NCBI GenBank assembly: GCA_045641345.1
Contig: JAZUGR010000014.1
Location: 94,959 to 158,958, forward strand
Direction of reading: 5' to 3'
Length of the DNA stretch: 64,000 bases
Source of the DNA: Cacconaster sp045641345
Lineage (GTDB): Bacteria > Bacteroidota > Bacteroidia > Bacteroidales > UBA932
This document shows positions 51,132 through 59,378 of the stretch, one piece after another. The translations under genes and the position numbers were made by a program. Numbering within the stretch: the stretch's first letter is position 1; every line of letters begins with the position of its first letter. The notes under the pieces are model-generated. The model did no database searches. It had not been told where the DNA came from and saw only the letters and a list, made by a program, of their open reading frames with translations.

Positions 51132-52912
51132 TACCCGAAAAACTCCTGAAGATAACAGAAGGCTACAGCGAATCCGACAAGGCGATGGTCCTCTCCGCGT
51201 GGAATTCGGCGGAGAGTATGCTTGCAGGACGGGAAAGAGGCAACCGCCACCCGTTCGTGGAGCATCCTCTCGGCGTAGTCGACATTCTTGCCAATGACAT
51301 CGGCATGAAAGCCGGCCCCATAACGGCTCTCCTGCTCCACGAAGCCAACAGGTTCCAGGCCACAAGCGCGGCCGGGCTCAACGACAGCCCGCTTATCCGG
51401 CAATGGAGCGTCGAATACCCACAGGATGTCATCGAGATGGTGAAGGGACTCAACCGCATCTCGTTCATCAAGATGCAGGAAACCAACCTCGATGAGGAGC
51501 GTTACCGCAAACTCATAATCTCCTATTCCACCGACCCGAGGGTCGTGCTCATCAAGATAGCCGACCGCCTGGAGGTTATGCGCAGCATCTCGCTCATCCC
51601 CCCGTCGAAGCAGAAGGGCAAGGTGATGGAGACCATAATGCTCTACACCCCTCTGGCCCACCAGCTGGGTCTGTACCGCATCAAGAGCGAAATGGAGGAC
51701 ATATTCCTGCGGCAGAACGAGCCCGAGCAGTACAGGCTCATAACCAACAACCTCAAGGCCACCGAAAAGGACCGCGAGGAGATAGCCGTCAAGTTCATCG
51801 GGCCGCTCAAGGAGAAACTGGACGGCGAAGGGATAAAATACACCTTGAAAGTGCGGACCAAAAGCGCATACTCGATATGGAAGAAGATGCAGAAGCAGAA
51901 AGTTCCATTCGGCAAAATCTTCGACGTATTCGCCATGAGGTTCATAATCGACTGTCCTGCAGACAGGAAACTCGAACACGAACTGTGCTGGAAAGTCTAT
52001 TCGCTGGTCACCGAAAAATACACCCCCGACACTTCAAGGCTCCGCGACTGGCTCACCAGCCCCAAGCCGAACGGTTACGAATCCCTGCATACTACGGTGG
52101 ATACCGGTGGCGGGAATTTCGTCGAAGTGCAGATACGCACCTCCAGGATGGACGTAGAGGCCGAGCAGGGCAACGCCTCCCACTGGTCCTATAAGGGAGT
52201 GCGCAGCGAAGAGATGCTCAACAGGTGGATTGACAAGCTTCGCGGCATGATGAGCGGCTCCCACGGCGGAGAATATTCCGACATAACGCCCGACATCCTC
52301 AACGAAGTGTATGTATTCACCCCGGCCGGAGAGCTCAAGCAGTTCAGAAAAGGGGCATCCGTACTCGACTTCGCGTTCGAGGTGCACACCAACGTGGGCA
52401 CACACTGCACCGGAGGTCTTGTCAACGGCAAGATGGTGTCATTGAAAGAGCGTCTCAAGACGGGCGACACCGTTGAGATACTCACAGGAAAGAACCAGAA
52501 ACCGACGCTGGACTGGCTCAAGTGGGTGGTGAGCAGCAAGGCGGAGAAAAAAATAAAACAGTATCTGCGCCAGCAGGAACTCAAGGAGGCAGGCGAGGAA
52601 GAAAAGCCGAAACCTGTCGAAGATCAGGAGAAAGAGGCTCCGGTAAAGCCCGCTCCGATGCCTGCCAGGACGGCGGCAGGTCCGCAGCAGGGAGATGACG
52701 GCTATCTGATAATCAGCGAGAAATCCCTTGGCAAGATTGACTACAGGATGGCAAAGTGCTGCATGCCCAGATACGGTGACGACATATTCGGATTCATCAC
52801 CGTCAAGGAGGGTATGAAAATACACCGCATGTCGTGTCCCAATGCGGCAAGGCTGCTGCAGAACTATCCTTACAGGGTGCAGAAAGTAAAATGGAAAGAG
52901 AGGGAAAAGTAG
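51128..52912 (+). CDS. relA: RelA-type (p)ppGpp synthetase, hydrolase-degenerate, no ACT domain
   Basis: A RelA/SpoT homologue of 594 residues, shorter than the usual 730 or so. The N-terminal HD region is degenerate: His46 remains, but the HDxxED motif reads HEANRF (71-76) and the distal ADRLHN segment reads ADRLEV, so hydrolase activity is probably lost. The synthetase domain is intact (RTKSAYSIWKKM, FDVFAMRFIID, SPKPNGYESLHTTV). A TGS domain (about 375-440) and a CC-containing zinc-finger domain (KCCMPRYGDDIFGFI, IHRMSCPNA) follow. The chain ends 54 residues after that motif begins, without the terminal ACT/RRM domain. uvrA starts on the next base. Confidence 0.92.
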   Translation: MIPEKLLKITEGYSESDKAMVLSAWNSAESMLAGRERGNRHPFVEHPLGVVDILANDIGMKAGPITALLLHEANRFQATSAAGLNDSPLIRQWSVEYPQDVIEMVKGLNRISFIKMQETNLDEERYRKLIISYSTDPRVVLIKIADRLEVMRSISLIPPSKQKGKVMETIMLYTPLAHQLGLYRIKSEMEDIFLRQNEPEQYRLITNNLKATEKDREEIAVKFIGPLKEKLDGEGIKYTLKVRTKSAYSIWKKMQKQKVPFGKIFDVFAMRFIIDCPADRKLEHELCWKVYSLVTEKYTPDTSRLRDWLTSPKPNGYESLHTTVDTGGGNFVEVQIRTSRMDVEAEQGNASHWSYKGVRSEEMLNRWIDKLRGMMSGSHGGEYSDITPDILNEVYVFTPAGELKQFRKGASVLDFAFEVHTNVGTHCTGGLVNGKMVSLKERLKTGDTVEILTGKNQKPTLDWLKWVVSSKAEKKIKQYLRQQELKEAGEEEKPKPVEDQEKEAPVKPAPMPARTAAGPQQGDDGYLIISEKSLGKIDYRMAKCCMPRYGDDIFGFITVKEGMKIHRMSCPNAARLLQNYPYRVQKVKWKEREK

Positions 52913-55696
52913 ATGGACGACGAATTCATACATATCCGCGGAGCGAGGGAGAACAACCTCAAGAATCTTGACATCGACCTTCCGAGAGGCAAGTTCATCG
53001 TCATTACCGGAGTTTCGGGCAGCGGCAAGAGTTCGCTTGCCTTCGACACCCTCTTCGCGGAGGGGCAGCGGCGCTATGCCGAAAGTATATCGGCCTTTGC
53101 CAGGCAGTTCCTCGGTAGGATGAGCAAGCCGGATGCCGACCTGATTGCCGGAATTCCACCGGCGATAGCCATATCACAGAAAGTAACCACGCGCAACCCA
53201 CGCTCGACAGTTGGCAGCACCACCGAAATCTACGATTACCTGCGGCTGCTCTTTGCCAGGATAGGCCGCACCTACTCCCCCGTTTCGGGCAGGGAGGTGA
53301 AATGCGACACTCCGACGACGGTCTCGGATTACATTTTCTCATGCAAGGGAGGCGGATATGCCCTCATCCTCTCCGATGCAGGATGGAGCGACGGTGACAG
53401 GATTGAAAAACTGCTCGACCTCAAGAAGGAAGGATTCTCCAGAATGGCCGATGCCTCGGGTAAGCCGTTCAAGATCGACGACATTCTCAAGGACATCCGT
53501 GCATTTGAGGATAAAGATCTTATGCTCCTCATCGACAGGATTCCGACCGATGACAATGAAGACAACCGCAGCCGTGCCATCGATTCCATAAAAATTGCGT
53601 TCGACAAGGGCCGGGGGCGCATCGTCATCTTTGCCGACGGCACCTTGCGCAAATTCTCCAGCCTCTTCGAGGCCGATGGCATCACCTTCTGCCAGAGCGA
53701 CGAATACCTGTTCAGCTACAACAGTCCGCTCGGGGCATGCCCTGCATGCGGAGGGTTCGGCAAGATAGTGGGAATCGACGAATCGCTTGTAATCCCCGAT
53801 CCCGAAAGAAGCATATACGACGATGCGGTAGCCTGCTGGAGGGGTGATACGATGCGCCACTTCAGGGACGAACTCGTGGCAGTCAGCGAAAAATCAGGAT
53901 TCCCCATCCATCGGCCCTACCGTCTTCTGACAGAAGACGAAAAAGACCTGCTGTGGCAGGGCAACGGATACTTCACCGGAATCGACGGCTTCTTCAAATG
54001 GGTCGAGAGCCAGAAATACAAGATTCAGTACAGGTATATGCTTGCCCGGTACAGCGGCAGGACCGTTTGCCGCAAATGCGGAGGAACCCGCCTGAGGAAA
54101 GAAGCACTGTATGTGAAGCTCGGAGGAAAGAATATCAGCGAGCTGCTCAATATGCCGGTCGGCGAGCTGCTGAGTTTTATGCAGGATCTGCCCGGGCATC
54201 TCGACAGCCACGACCTGGCTCTGGCACAGAGGCCGCTCAAGGAGATAGTCCAGAGGCTCGAATACATAAACTCCGTGGGGCTTTCATACCTTACCCTCGA
54301 GAGGGCTTCAAGCACTCTGAGCGGAGGCGAAAGCCAGAGGATAAACCTCGTAAGTTCACTGGGGAGCAATCTTGTCGGGTCGATGTACATTCTCGACGAG
54401 CCCAGCATAGGGCTGCATTCACGCGATACCGAAAGACTCATCTCAGTGCTCGGGAAACTGAGGGACCTGGGCAATACCGTGATAGTGGTCGAACACGACG
54501 AGCAGATAATGCGCGCAGCCGACATCCTGGTCGACATCGGCCCCGGAGCCGGCTCCGGAGGAGGCAGAGTGGTATTCCAGGGGAGCATCGACCGTGGGCT
54601 TGCCGATGAAAGCAGCATTGAAAAGTCGCTGACGCTCCAATATCTTTCCGGCAGAAAGGCACCAGTCACGAGTCTCACCCGCCGCAAGCCGAAGTACTTT
54701 GTGGAAATAGTCGGAGCTCGCGAAAACAATCTCAAGAATATAACCGTCAGATTCCCATTAAGGTGCATAACGGCGGTGACGGGAGTATCCGGAAGCGGCA
54801 AGAGCTCCCTCGTGGGAGACATACTCTACCCTGCCATCTACAGGCACATCAACCAGATCGGCGAAATGCCCGGCAAGCACACGGAACTGAGGGGAGACCT
54901 CGACAGGATATCCTCGGTGGAATACATCGACCAGAACCCGATAGGCAAAAGTTCGAGGTCGAATCCGGTGACCTACCTGAAGATCTACGACGACATCCGC
55001 AAGCTCTTCTCCCAGCAGCCTTACGCACGTATGAACGGATACGGCCACTCCCACTTCTCGTTCAACATCGACGGTGGAAGATGCCCCGAGTGTCTCGGTG
55101 AAGGGGTCATCAAGGTGGAGATGCAGTTCATGGCCGATGTCAAGATGGTATGCTCTTCCTGCGGCGGAAAACGCTTCAAGAGCGACATTCTCGAAGTAAG
55201 ATACAAGGGCAGGAACATAAGCGACGTGCTTGAGATGAGTGTCGAAGAGGCCATCGGATTCTTCGGCTCGCAGACGGATGAGGCGGCCTTGAAGATAGCC
55301 GAAAAACTCCAGCCTCTTATGGATGTCGGGCTCTCCTATGTCAGCCTCGGCCAGAGCAGCAGCTCGCTCAGCGGCGGCGAAAGCCAGAGGATCAAGCTTG
55401 CTTCATTCCTGGCCAAGGACGCCTCTATCAGAGAGTCTGTCCTGTTCATATTCGACGAACCCACCACCGGCCTGCACAGGTCGGATACCGAAAAGCTGCT
55501 CAAGGCATTCGAAGCCCTCATCTCGCGCGGCCACAGCATAATAGTCGTGGAGCACAATCTCGACGTGATACGCGCCGCCGACCACATAATCGAACTCGGG
55601 CCGGATGCGGGGGATGCCGGAGGAGAGGTGATTTTCGAGGGCTCTCCTCAGGAGCTTTCCTTAAGAAAGGACCTTCCTACCGGCAGACTTATCTGA
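52913..55696 (+). CDS. uvrA: excinuclease ABC subunit UvrA
   Basis: The ATP-dependent damage-recognition subunit of nucleotide excision repair, 927 residues. Two ABC modules are present: Walker A GVSGSGKSS (33-41) with signature LSGGESQRINL, and GVSGSGKSSL (about 625) with LSGGESQRIKL. Zinc-module cysteines occur in GACPACGGFG, VCRKCGGTRL, GRCPECLGEG and MVCSSCGGKR. Length is close to the usual 930-950. The ATG follows the relA stop with no gap. Its end overlaps the convergent 5'-nucleotidase gene by 8 nt. Confidence 0.97.
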   Translation: MDDEFIHIRGARENNLKNLDIDLPRGKFIVITGVSGSGKSSLAFDTLFAEGQRRYAESISAFARQFLGRMSKPDADLIAGIPPAIAISQKVTTRNPRSTVGSTTEIYDYLRLLFARIGRTYSPVSGREVKCDTPTTVSDYIFSCKGGGYALILSDAGWSDGDRIEKLLDLKKEGFSRMADASGKPFKIDDILKDIRAFEDKDLMLLIDRIPTDDNEDNRSRAIDSIKIAFDKGRGRIVIFADGTLRKFSSLFEADGITFCQSDEYLFSYNSPLGACPACGGFGKIVGIDESLVIPDPERSIYDDAVACWRGDTMRHFRDELVAVSEKSGFPIHRPYRLLTEDEKDLLWQGNGYFTGIDGFFKWVESQKYKIQYRYMLARYSGRTVCRKCGGTRLRKEALYVKLGGKNISELLNMPVGELLSFMQDLPGHLDSHDLALAQRPLKEIVQRLEYINSVGLSYLTLERASSTLSGGESQRINLVSSLGSNLVGSMYILDEPSIGLHSRDTERLISVLGKLRDLGNTVIVVEHDEQIMRAADILVDIGPGAGSGGGRVVFQGSIDRGLADESSIEKSLTLQYLSGRKAPVTSLTRRKPKYFVEIVGARENNLKNITVRFPLRCITAVTGVSGSGKSSLVGDILYPAIYRHINQIGEMPGKHTELRGDLDRISSVEYIDQNPIGKSSRSNPVTYLKIYDDIRKLFSQQPYARMNGYGHSHFSFNIDGGRCPECLGEGVIKVEMQFMADVKMVCSSCGGKRFKSDILEVRYKGRNISDVLEMSVEEAIGFFGSQTDEAALKIAEKLQPLMDVGLSYVSLGQSSSSLSGGESQRIKLASFLAKDASIRESVLFIFDEPTTGLHRSDTEKLLKAFEALISRGHSIIVVEHNLDVIRAADHIIELGPDAGDAGGEVIFEGSPQELSLRKDLPTGRLI

Positions 55697-57347
55697 CGAA
55701 CTTCCAGTTGTCCGGAACCGAGGGGCTGTAAACGCCGCATTCGCGGATATAGTCGCCTATCATCGAACGGATGTCCTTGTAACGCTCGAGTACGGGGAGG
55801 TCCGAGGGGTCGATTCCGGCCCCGTCCCTGAGCAGGTATCCTCCACCGGAGGCGCGATAGGAGTTCATAGCCACGGTATAGGTGGAATCGAGGCAGAACG
55901 GCCTGCCGTCTGAAAGCGACAGGATATTGACCTTCTCCCCTTTTTCGGCGGAAAGGCTCACTTCGTATATGATTCCGTCGGCCGAGTCATAATTGTATTG
56001 CGGCCCGATGCGGTTGATGCAATTGTAATATGCCAGCTCCAGGAATCCCTTGATCTGACGCCCCGTCATAGACACCTTGTAGAGGTGATTCTCAAACTTG
56101 TATATCTTCGCCAGATCCTTGAACGCCACTACGCCGGCTTCTATTCCGCCCTCTGTCGAAAGCGGGGCCGTAACGGATATGTCGGCTCCGGTAAACCTCA
56201 ATTGCGTGCCGTGCACCAGACCCAGAAACGCCGAAGGGCCGTCGAGCACCCCGGCGAAACTTATCGGCTCCGAAATCATACCCATAGGGGCTGTGGCAAA
56301 CTTCCTGACAGTATCGTATTGAGGCTTGAATTCATTCACGAATTCAGGGTCCATCCCATAGCCATCCATAGAGAGCACGATTCCAGACACTGATTTAGAC
56401 ACCACTTTCCTGTCCTTGACCTCGAGCGTAATCACGACCTGAGCCACCGTTTCGGCATAGCAACCCCCGTTGACCACAAAGACGTCGCCGGCTGGATTTC
56501 CGACCCACTGGGCTCTGGCCGTATGGTCGTGTCCGAGCACTACAAGGTCCACTCCCTTTATTTCCGAAGCGACACGGAATCCTTCAGCCTCGAGCGAGGC
56601 CTCATCCCCGATCCCGGCTCCGGAATGCATAGCCAATATCGTAATATCGGGGCGCTCCTTTCCGTTAACCTTGTCGACCCACTGCTGGGCCACCTGCGAT
56701 ACAGGCACGAACTCCATTCCGCTCCACACGTCTTCGGACAGCCAGTTGCCGATATTGGCATTCGTCATACCGATGACGGCAATCTTCAACTTGCCGCGTC
56801 TGATGATGGTATATGGCTCGAAATATGGCTCTCCCCCGTGCCGTCCTCCGCTGTGCAGCGCATTTGCCGCGAGAAGCGGCACTCCGTATTCCGTCTTCAT
56901 ACGGTCATATACACTGTGTCCGGCCTCGATATCGTGGTTGCCCACAATCATCGCATCGTAGCCGAGGTATTTCTCCATTGAGGCGAATACGTGTTCCGAT
57001 ACGGTGTCCACGTAATTATAGTAATATGCCGCATTGTTCCCCTGCAGGCAGTCGCCCACATCCAGAAGGACAGGGTCCAGGCCATGCGAGCGGAGCATCC
57101 TGAGATACGACGACACGTTGGCCAGGGAGCGCGGGATTTCATTGCCTTCGTAGTCTTTGCTGAAATACGCCCCGTGAAGATCTGTCGTGGTGCAAACCAG
57201 CACCTCGTACTGACCGTCACCGAGACCCCTGAAATGCGAGACAACCTTCTCACCTGCAAATCCGATACCGAACCCGAAGACGAAGAGGGCTACGATGACA
57301 ATTATTGCAAGATAGCGCCCGCTTCCGCCATTGCTTCTGTTTATCAT
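55689..57347 (-). CDS. membrane-anchored 5'-nucleotidase / metallophosphatase
   Basis: A UshA-like protein of 552 residues. An uncleaved hydrophobic segment (about 12-31) probably anchors it facing the periplasm. The calcineurin-type dimetal domain shows TTDLHGAYF, LDVGDCLQGN, GNHDIEAG, and GHDHTARA. The C-terminal 5'-nucleotidase domain has NSYRASGGGYLLRDG, with aromatic residues for base stacking. It would hydrolyse extracytoplasmic nucleotides to nucleosides and phosphate. The gene overlaps the upstream symporter by 4 nt, and its 3' end overlaps uvrA on the other strand. Confidence 0.88.
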   Translation of the reverse strand: MINRSNGGSGRYLAIIVIVALFVFGFGIGFAGEKVVSHFRGLGDGQYEVLVCTTTDLHGAYFSKDYEGNEIPRSLANVSSYLRMLRSHGLDPVLLDVGDCLQGNNAAYYYNYVDTVSEHVFASMEKYLGYDAMIVGNHDIEAGHSVYDRMKTEYGVPLLAANALHSGGRHGGEPYFEPYTIIRRGKLKIAVIGMTNANIGNWLSEDVWSGMEFVPVSQVAQQWVDKVNGKERPDITILAMHSGAGIGDEASLEAEGFRVASEIKGVDLVVLGHDHTARAQWVGNPAGDVFVVNGGCYAETVAQVVITLEVKDRKVVSKSVSGIVLSMDGYGMDPEFVNEFKPQYDTVRKFATAPMGMISEPISFAGVLDGPSAFLGLVHGTQLRFTGADISVTAPLSTEGGIEAGVVAFKDLAKIYKFENHLYKVSMTGRQIKGFLELAYYNCINRIGPQYNYDSADGIIYEVSLSAEKGEKVNILSLSDGRPFCLDSTYTVAMNSYRASGGGYLLRDGAGIDPSDLPVLERYKDIRSMIGDYIRECGVYSPSVPDNWKFVR

Positions 57348-58513
57348 TTCAACCTGGATTTAATTGAATCTACAATCAGTGTTATCGCTCCGTCTCCTGT
57401 CACGTTGCCGGCAGTGCCGAAACTGTCCATAGCTATATAGAGCACTATCATCAGGCCCTGCAGGCCGTCATCGAAGCCGAGAAAGCCCTCGAGCACCCCG
57501 AGAGCAGCCATTATGGCTCCGCCAGGAACTCCGGGAGCCGCCACCATCGTTATGCCGAGCATCAGCATAAACCCGATATATGTTCCAAAAGATATGTCCA
57601 TCCCCATACTGAAGGATATCGCGAAAGCGCAGGCCACTATCTTCAGCATACTGCACGAGAGGTGGATGGTGGCGCACAGCGGTATTGTAAAATCGGCTAT
57701 TTCGGATTTCACGCCCAGTTTCTTGGCCTGTTCCAGCGTAACCGGTATGGTGGCCGCGGACGACTGCGTCCCCAGGGCCGTGAAATAAGCGGGGAGCATC
57801 GTCACCAGAGCCTTGAACGGGTTCTTGTGCGCCACGGCGCCCGCCACGCAGAACTGCAATATGAGGAAGGACACGTGCATCACCAGAATCACGACGATTA
57901 TCTTGACGAACGTGCCCAGCACCTGCCCCACGTTGCCGGCGACCCCGATATTGAGGAATATTCCGAATATGAATATCGGAAGGAGCGGAACTATCACCCT
58001 GGAAATAACGTCATTGACCACTTTCCTCAAATCCGAGAGCACACTTTTGAGCGACACCGACCAGGTGGCCGCCACTCCTAGGCCGAGGATGAATGCCAGC
58101 ACCAGAGCCGACGTGACGGTCATAATCGGCTCCATCTCCACGGTAAAATAAGGAGCCAGCGCCCCGGAGGCGTCAGCGCCGTCGAGCGCTTCCATCGACC
58201 TGTCAAGAAGATATGGATATGACAGGCGGCACAGCGAATACGAAAACAGGCCGGCCAGGATCGTGGACGCATAGGCCAATGCCGCCGTCACGGCCAGAAG
58301 CCGCCCTGCGCCACTGCCTATCTCCGCGATTCCCGGGGCAATCAGCCCCACTATCAGCAATGGAATGAAGAATCCCAGAAAATTGCCGAAGATCGAATTG
58401 AAAGTCAAGAAAATGCGTACCGTCCAGGAAGGAAGGAACAACGAGCACAATATACCAGCCGCCATTGCTGCAAGCACCCTGGGCAGCAGACCGGCAAATA
58501 GAGTTTTCCTCAT
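57344..58513 (-). CDS. dicarboxylate/amino acid:cation symporter (DAACS family)
   Basis: An inner-membrane glutamate-transporter-fold protein of 389 residues, eight helices plus re-entrant loops. HP1 carries a Ser-rich tip (FTALGTQSSAATIPVTLEQ), TM7 has the NMDGT equivalent IPLCATIHLSCSML, and HP2 has MVAAPGVPGGAIMA followed by MDSFGTAGNVTGDG. The NMDGT motif is replaced by CATIHL, so substrate or ion coupling may differ from classical GltP. It is translationally coupled to the 5'-nucleotidase. Confidence 0.87.
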   Translation of the reverse strand: MRKTLFAGLLPRVLAAMAAGILCSLFLPSWTVRIFLTFNSIFGNFLGFFIPLLIVGLIAPGIAEIGSGAGRLLAVTAALAYASTILAGLFSYSLCRLSYPYLLDRSMEALDGADASGALAPYFTVEMEPIMTVTSALVLAFILGLGVAATWSVSLKSVLSDLRKVVNDVISRVIVPLLPIFIFGIFLNIGVAGNVGQVLGTFVKIIVVILVMHVSFLILQFCVAGAVAHKNPFKALVTMLPAYFTALGTQSSAATIPVTLEQAKKLGVKSEIADFTIPLCATIHLSCSMLKIVACAFAISFSMGMDISFGTYIGFMLMLGITMVAAPGVPGGAIMAALGVLEGFLGFDDGLQGLMIVLYIAMDSFGTAGNVTGDGAITLIVDSIKSRLK

Positions 58514-58552
58514 CGAATTTGATTTATATACAAATATAACAATATTTATTTT

Positions 58553-58560
58553 TAACTTTG
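58553..58560 (+). promoter_or_regulatory. -7 element of the zapB-like/zapA cluster
   Basis: TAACTTTG matches TAnnTTTG, 19 nt before the ATG at 58580. An out-of-frame ATG at 58564 lies only 3 nt after the box and would open an 18-codon overlapping reading frame. Confidence 0.55.
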
Positions 58561-58579
58561 CAAATGTATCTGCCGGCAG

Positions 58580-58864
58580 ATGGACGTATTCTCAACAGAC
58601 GGGCTGAAAAGCAAGATTGAGGGTTTGATCGAAAAATATGAAACCCTCCGTACCGAAAACGCCTTTCTCTCGGCCAAAGTCTCCTCACTGGAGCGGGACG
58701 CTCAGGACAAAAGTTTAACAATTAAAAGTTTACAGGAAAGGATAAATAAACTGCAATTGACTTCAGCATTTGAAAATTCTTCGACCGACAAGTCAGAGGC
58801 CAAGAGAAAGGTATCCAAGCTGATACGCGAGATTGACGGTTGCATAGCATTGCTTGAGGAATAG
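58580..58864 (+). CDS. short coiled-coil protein, ZapB-like
   Basis: A 94-residue soluble protein that is almost entirely coiled coil. Heptad-like spacing of Leu/Ile runs through residues 8-65 (LKSKIEGLIEKYETLRTENAFL, LTIKSLQERINKLQ), and an acidic/Leu C-terminus ends IDGCIALLEE. It has no enzymatic motif. It lies 3 nt before zapA, where many Bacteroidota have a coiled-coil cell-division partner, so a Z-ring-associated role like ZapB is inferred from shape and position. Confidence 0.7.
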   Translation: MDVFSTDGLKSKIEGLIEKYETLRTENAFLSAKVSSLERDAQDKSLTIKSLQERINKLQLTSAFENSSTDKSEAKRKVSKLIREIDGCIALLEE

Positions 58865-58867
58865 AAT

Positions 58868-59158
58868 ATGGAAAAACAGTCGATCACGGTAAAGATATCG
58901 GATATGGAATATCCGCTTGAAATACAGCCCGAACTTGAAGAGATGGTCCGCAAGGCGGCGCACAATCTCAACAACGAGATAACCGGTCTCATGTCGGATT
59001 ACGATATCGATCTGGTACATGCGTTGAGCATGATACTCCTGCAGGAGGAATGCCGGCTCATCGAGGCCCGCAAGGGTAACGAGGGTGATTATGGCAAGCT
59101 CCTCTCCGACCTCAAGGCAATCGACAGCGAACTCGGAGAATATCTGCTCAGCCGTTAG
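58868..59158 (+). CDS. zapA: cell division protein ZapA
   Basis: A 96-residue ZapA homologue. It has the N-terminal beta-hairpin region ITVKISDMEYPLEIQPELEEMVRKAAHNLN, then a long helix (DYDIDLVHALSMILLQEECRLIEA) for coiled-coil tetramerisation. ZapA bundles FtsZ protofilaments at midcell. Length and the order of hairpin then helix fit the family. It is followed by a 6S-RNA-like structured region and rny. Confidence 0.9.
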   Translation: MEKQSITVKISDMEYPLEIQPELEEMVRKAAHNLNNEITGLMSDYDIDLVHALSMILLQEECRLIEARKGNEGDYGKLLSDLKAIDSELGEYLLSR

Positions 59159-59169
59159 TCTGAGACATC

Positions 59170-59337
59170 GCCGAAATCAACACTTACAAATCAAACGAGC
59201 CTACTCGGACATCAAAGACAGGCCTGGGTTACCTTAATTGGGATTCTGAATTTCAGGACGCTGGAAGTCTGCGATACAATTCCGGAACTCAAATCTTGTT
59301 TTCAAGATTTCCGTCACGATCAGGCTAACGGCTTTTT
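59170..59337 (+). ncRNA. ssrS: candidate 6S RNA
   Basis: The 220-nt gap between zapA and rny folds into a long rod. GCCG (59170-59173) pairs with CGGC before T5 (59333-59337), and GAGCCT with AGGCT. CGGACATC pairs with GATTTCCG (one mismatch). A central bubble follows, flanked on the 3' side by the small hairpin AATCTTG-TTTT-CAAGATT. Next come GGGTTaCC with GGAACTC, AATTG with CAATT, and an apical hairpin. A rod with a central bubble, about 170 nt long and next to zapA, is what 6S RNA looks like; zapA-ssrS adjacency is well known in proteobacteria. The primary sequence was not checked against a model. Confidence 0.55.
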
Positions 59338-59378
59338 CAATTGCACTTGGAAGCACACTCACAAATCACCATACAAAC

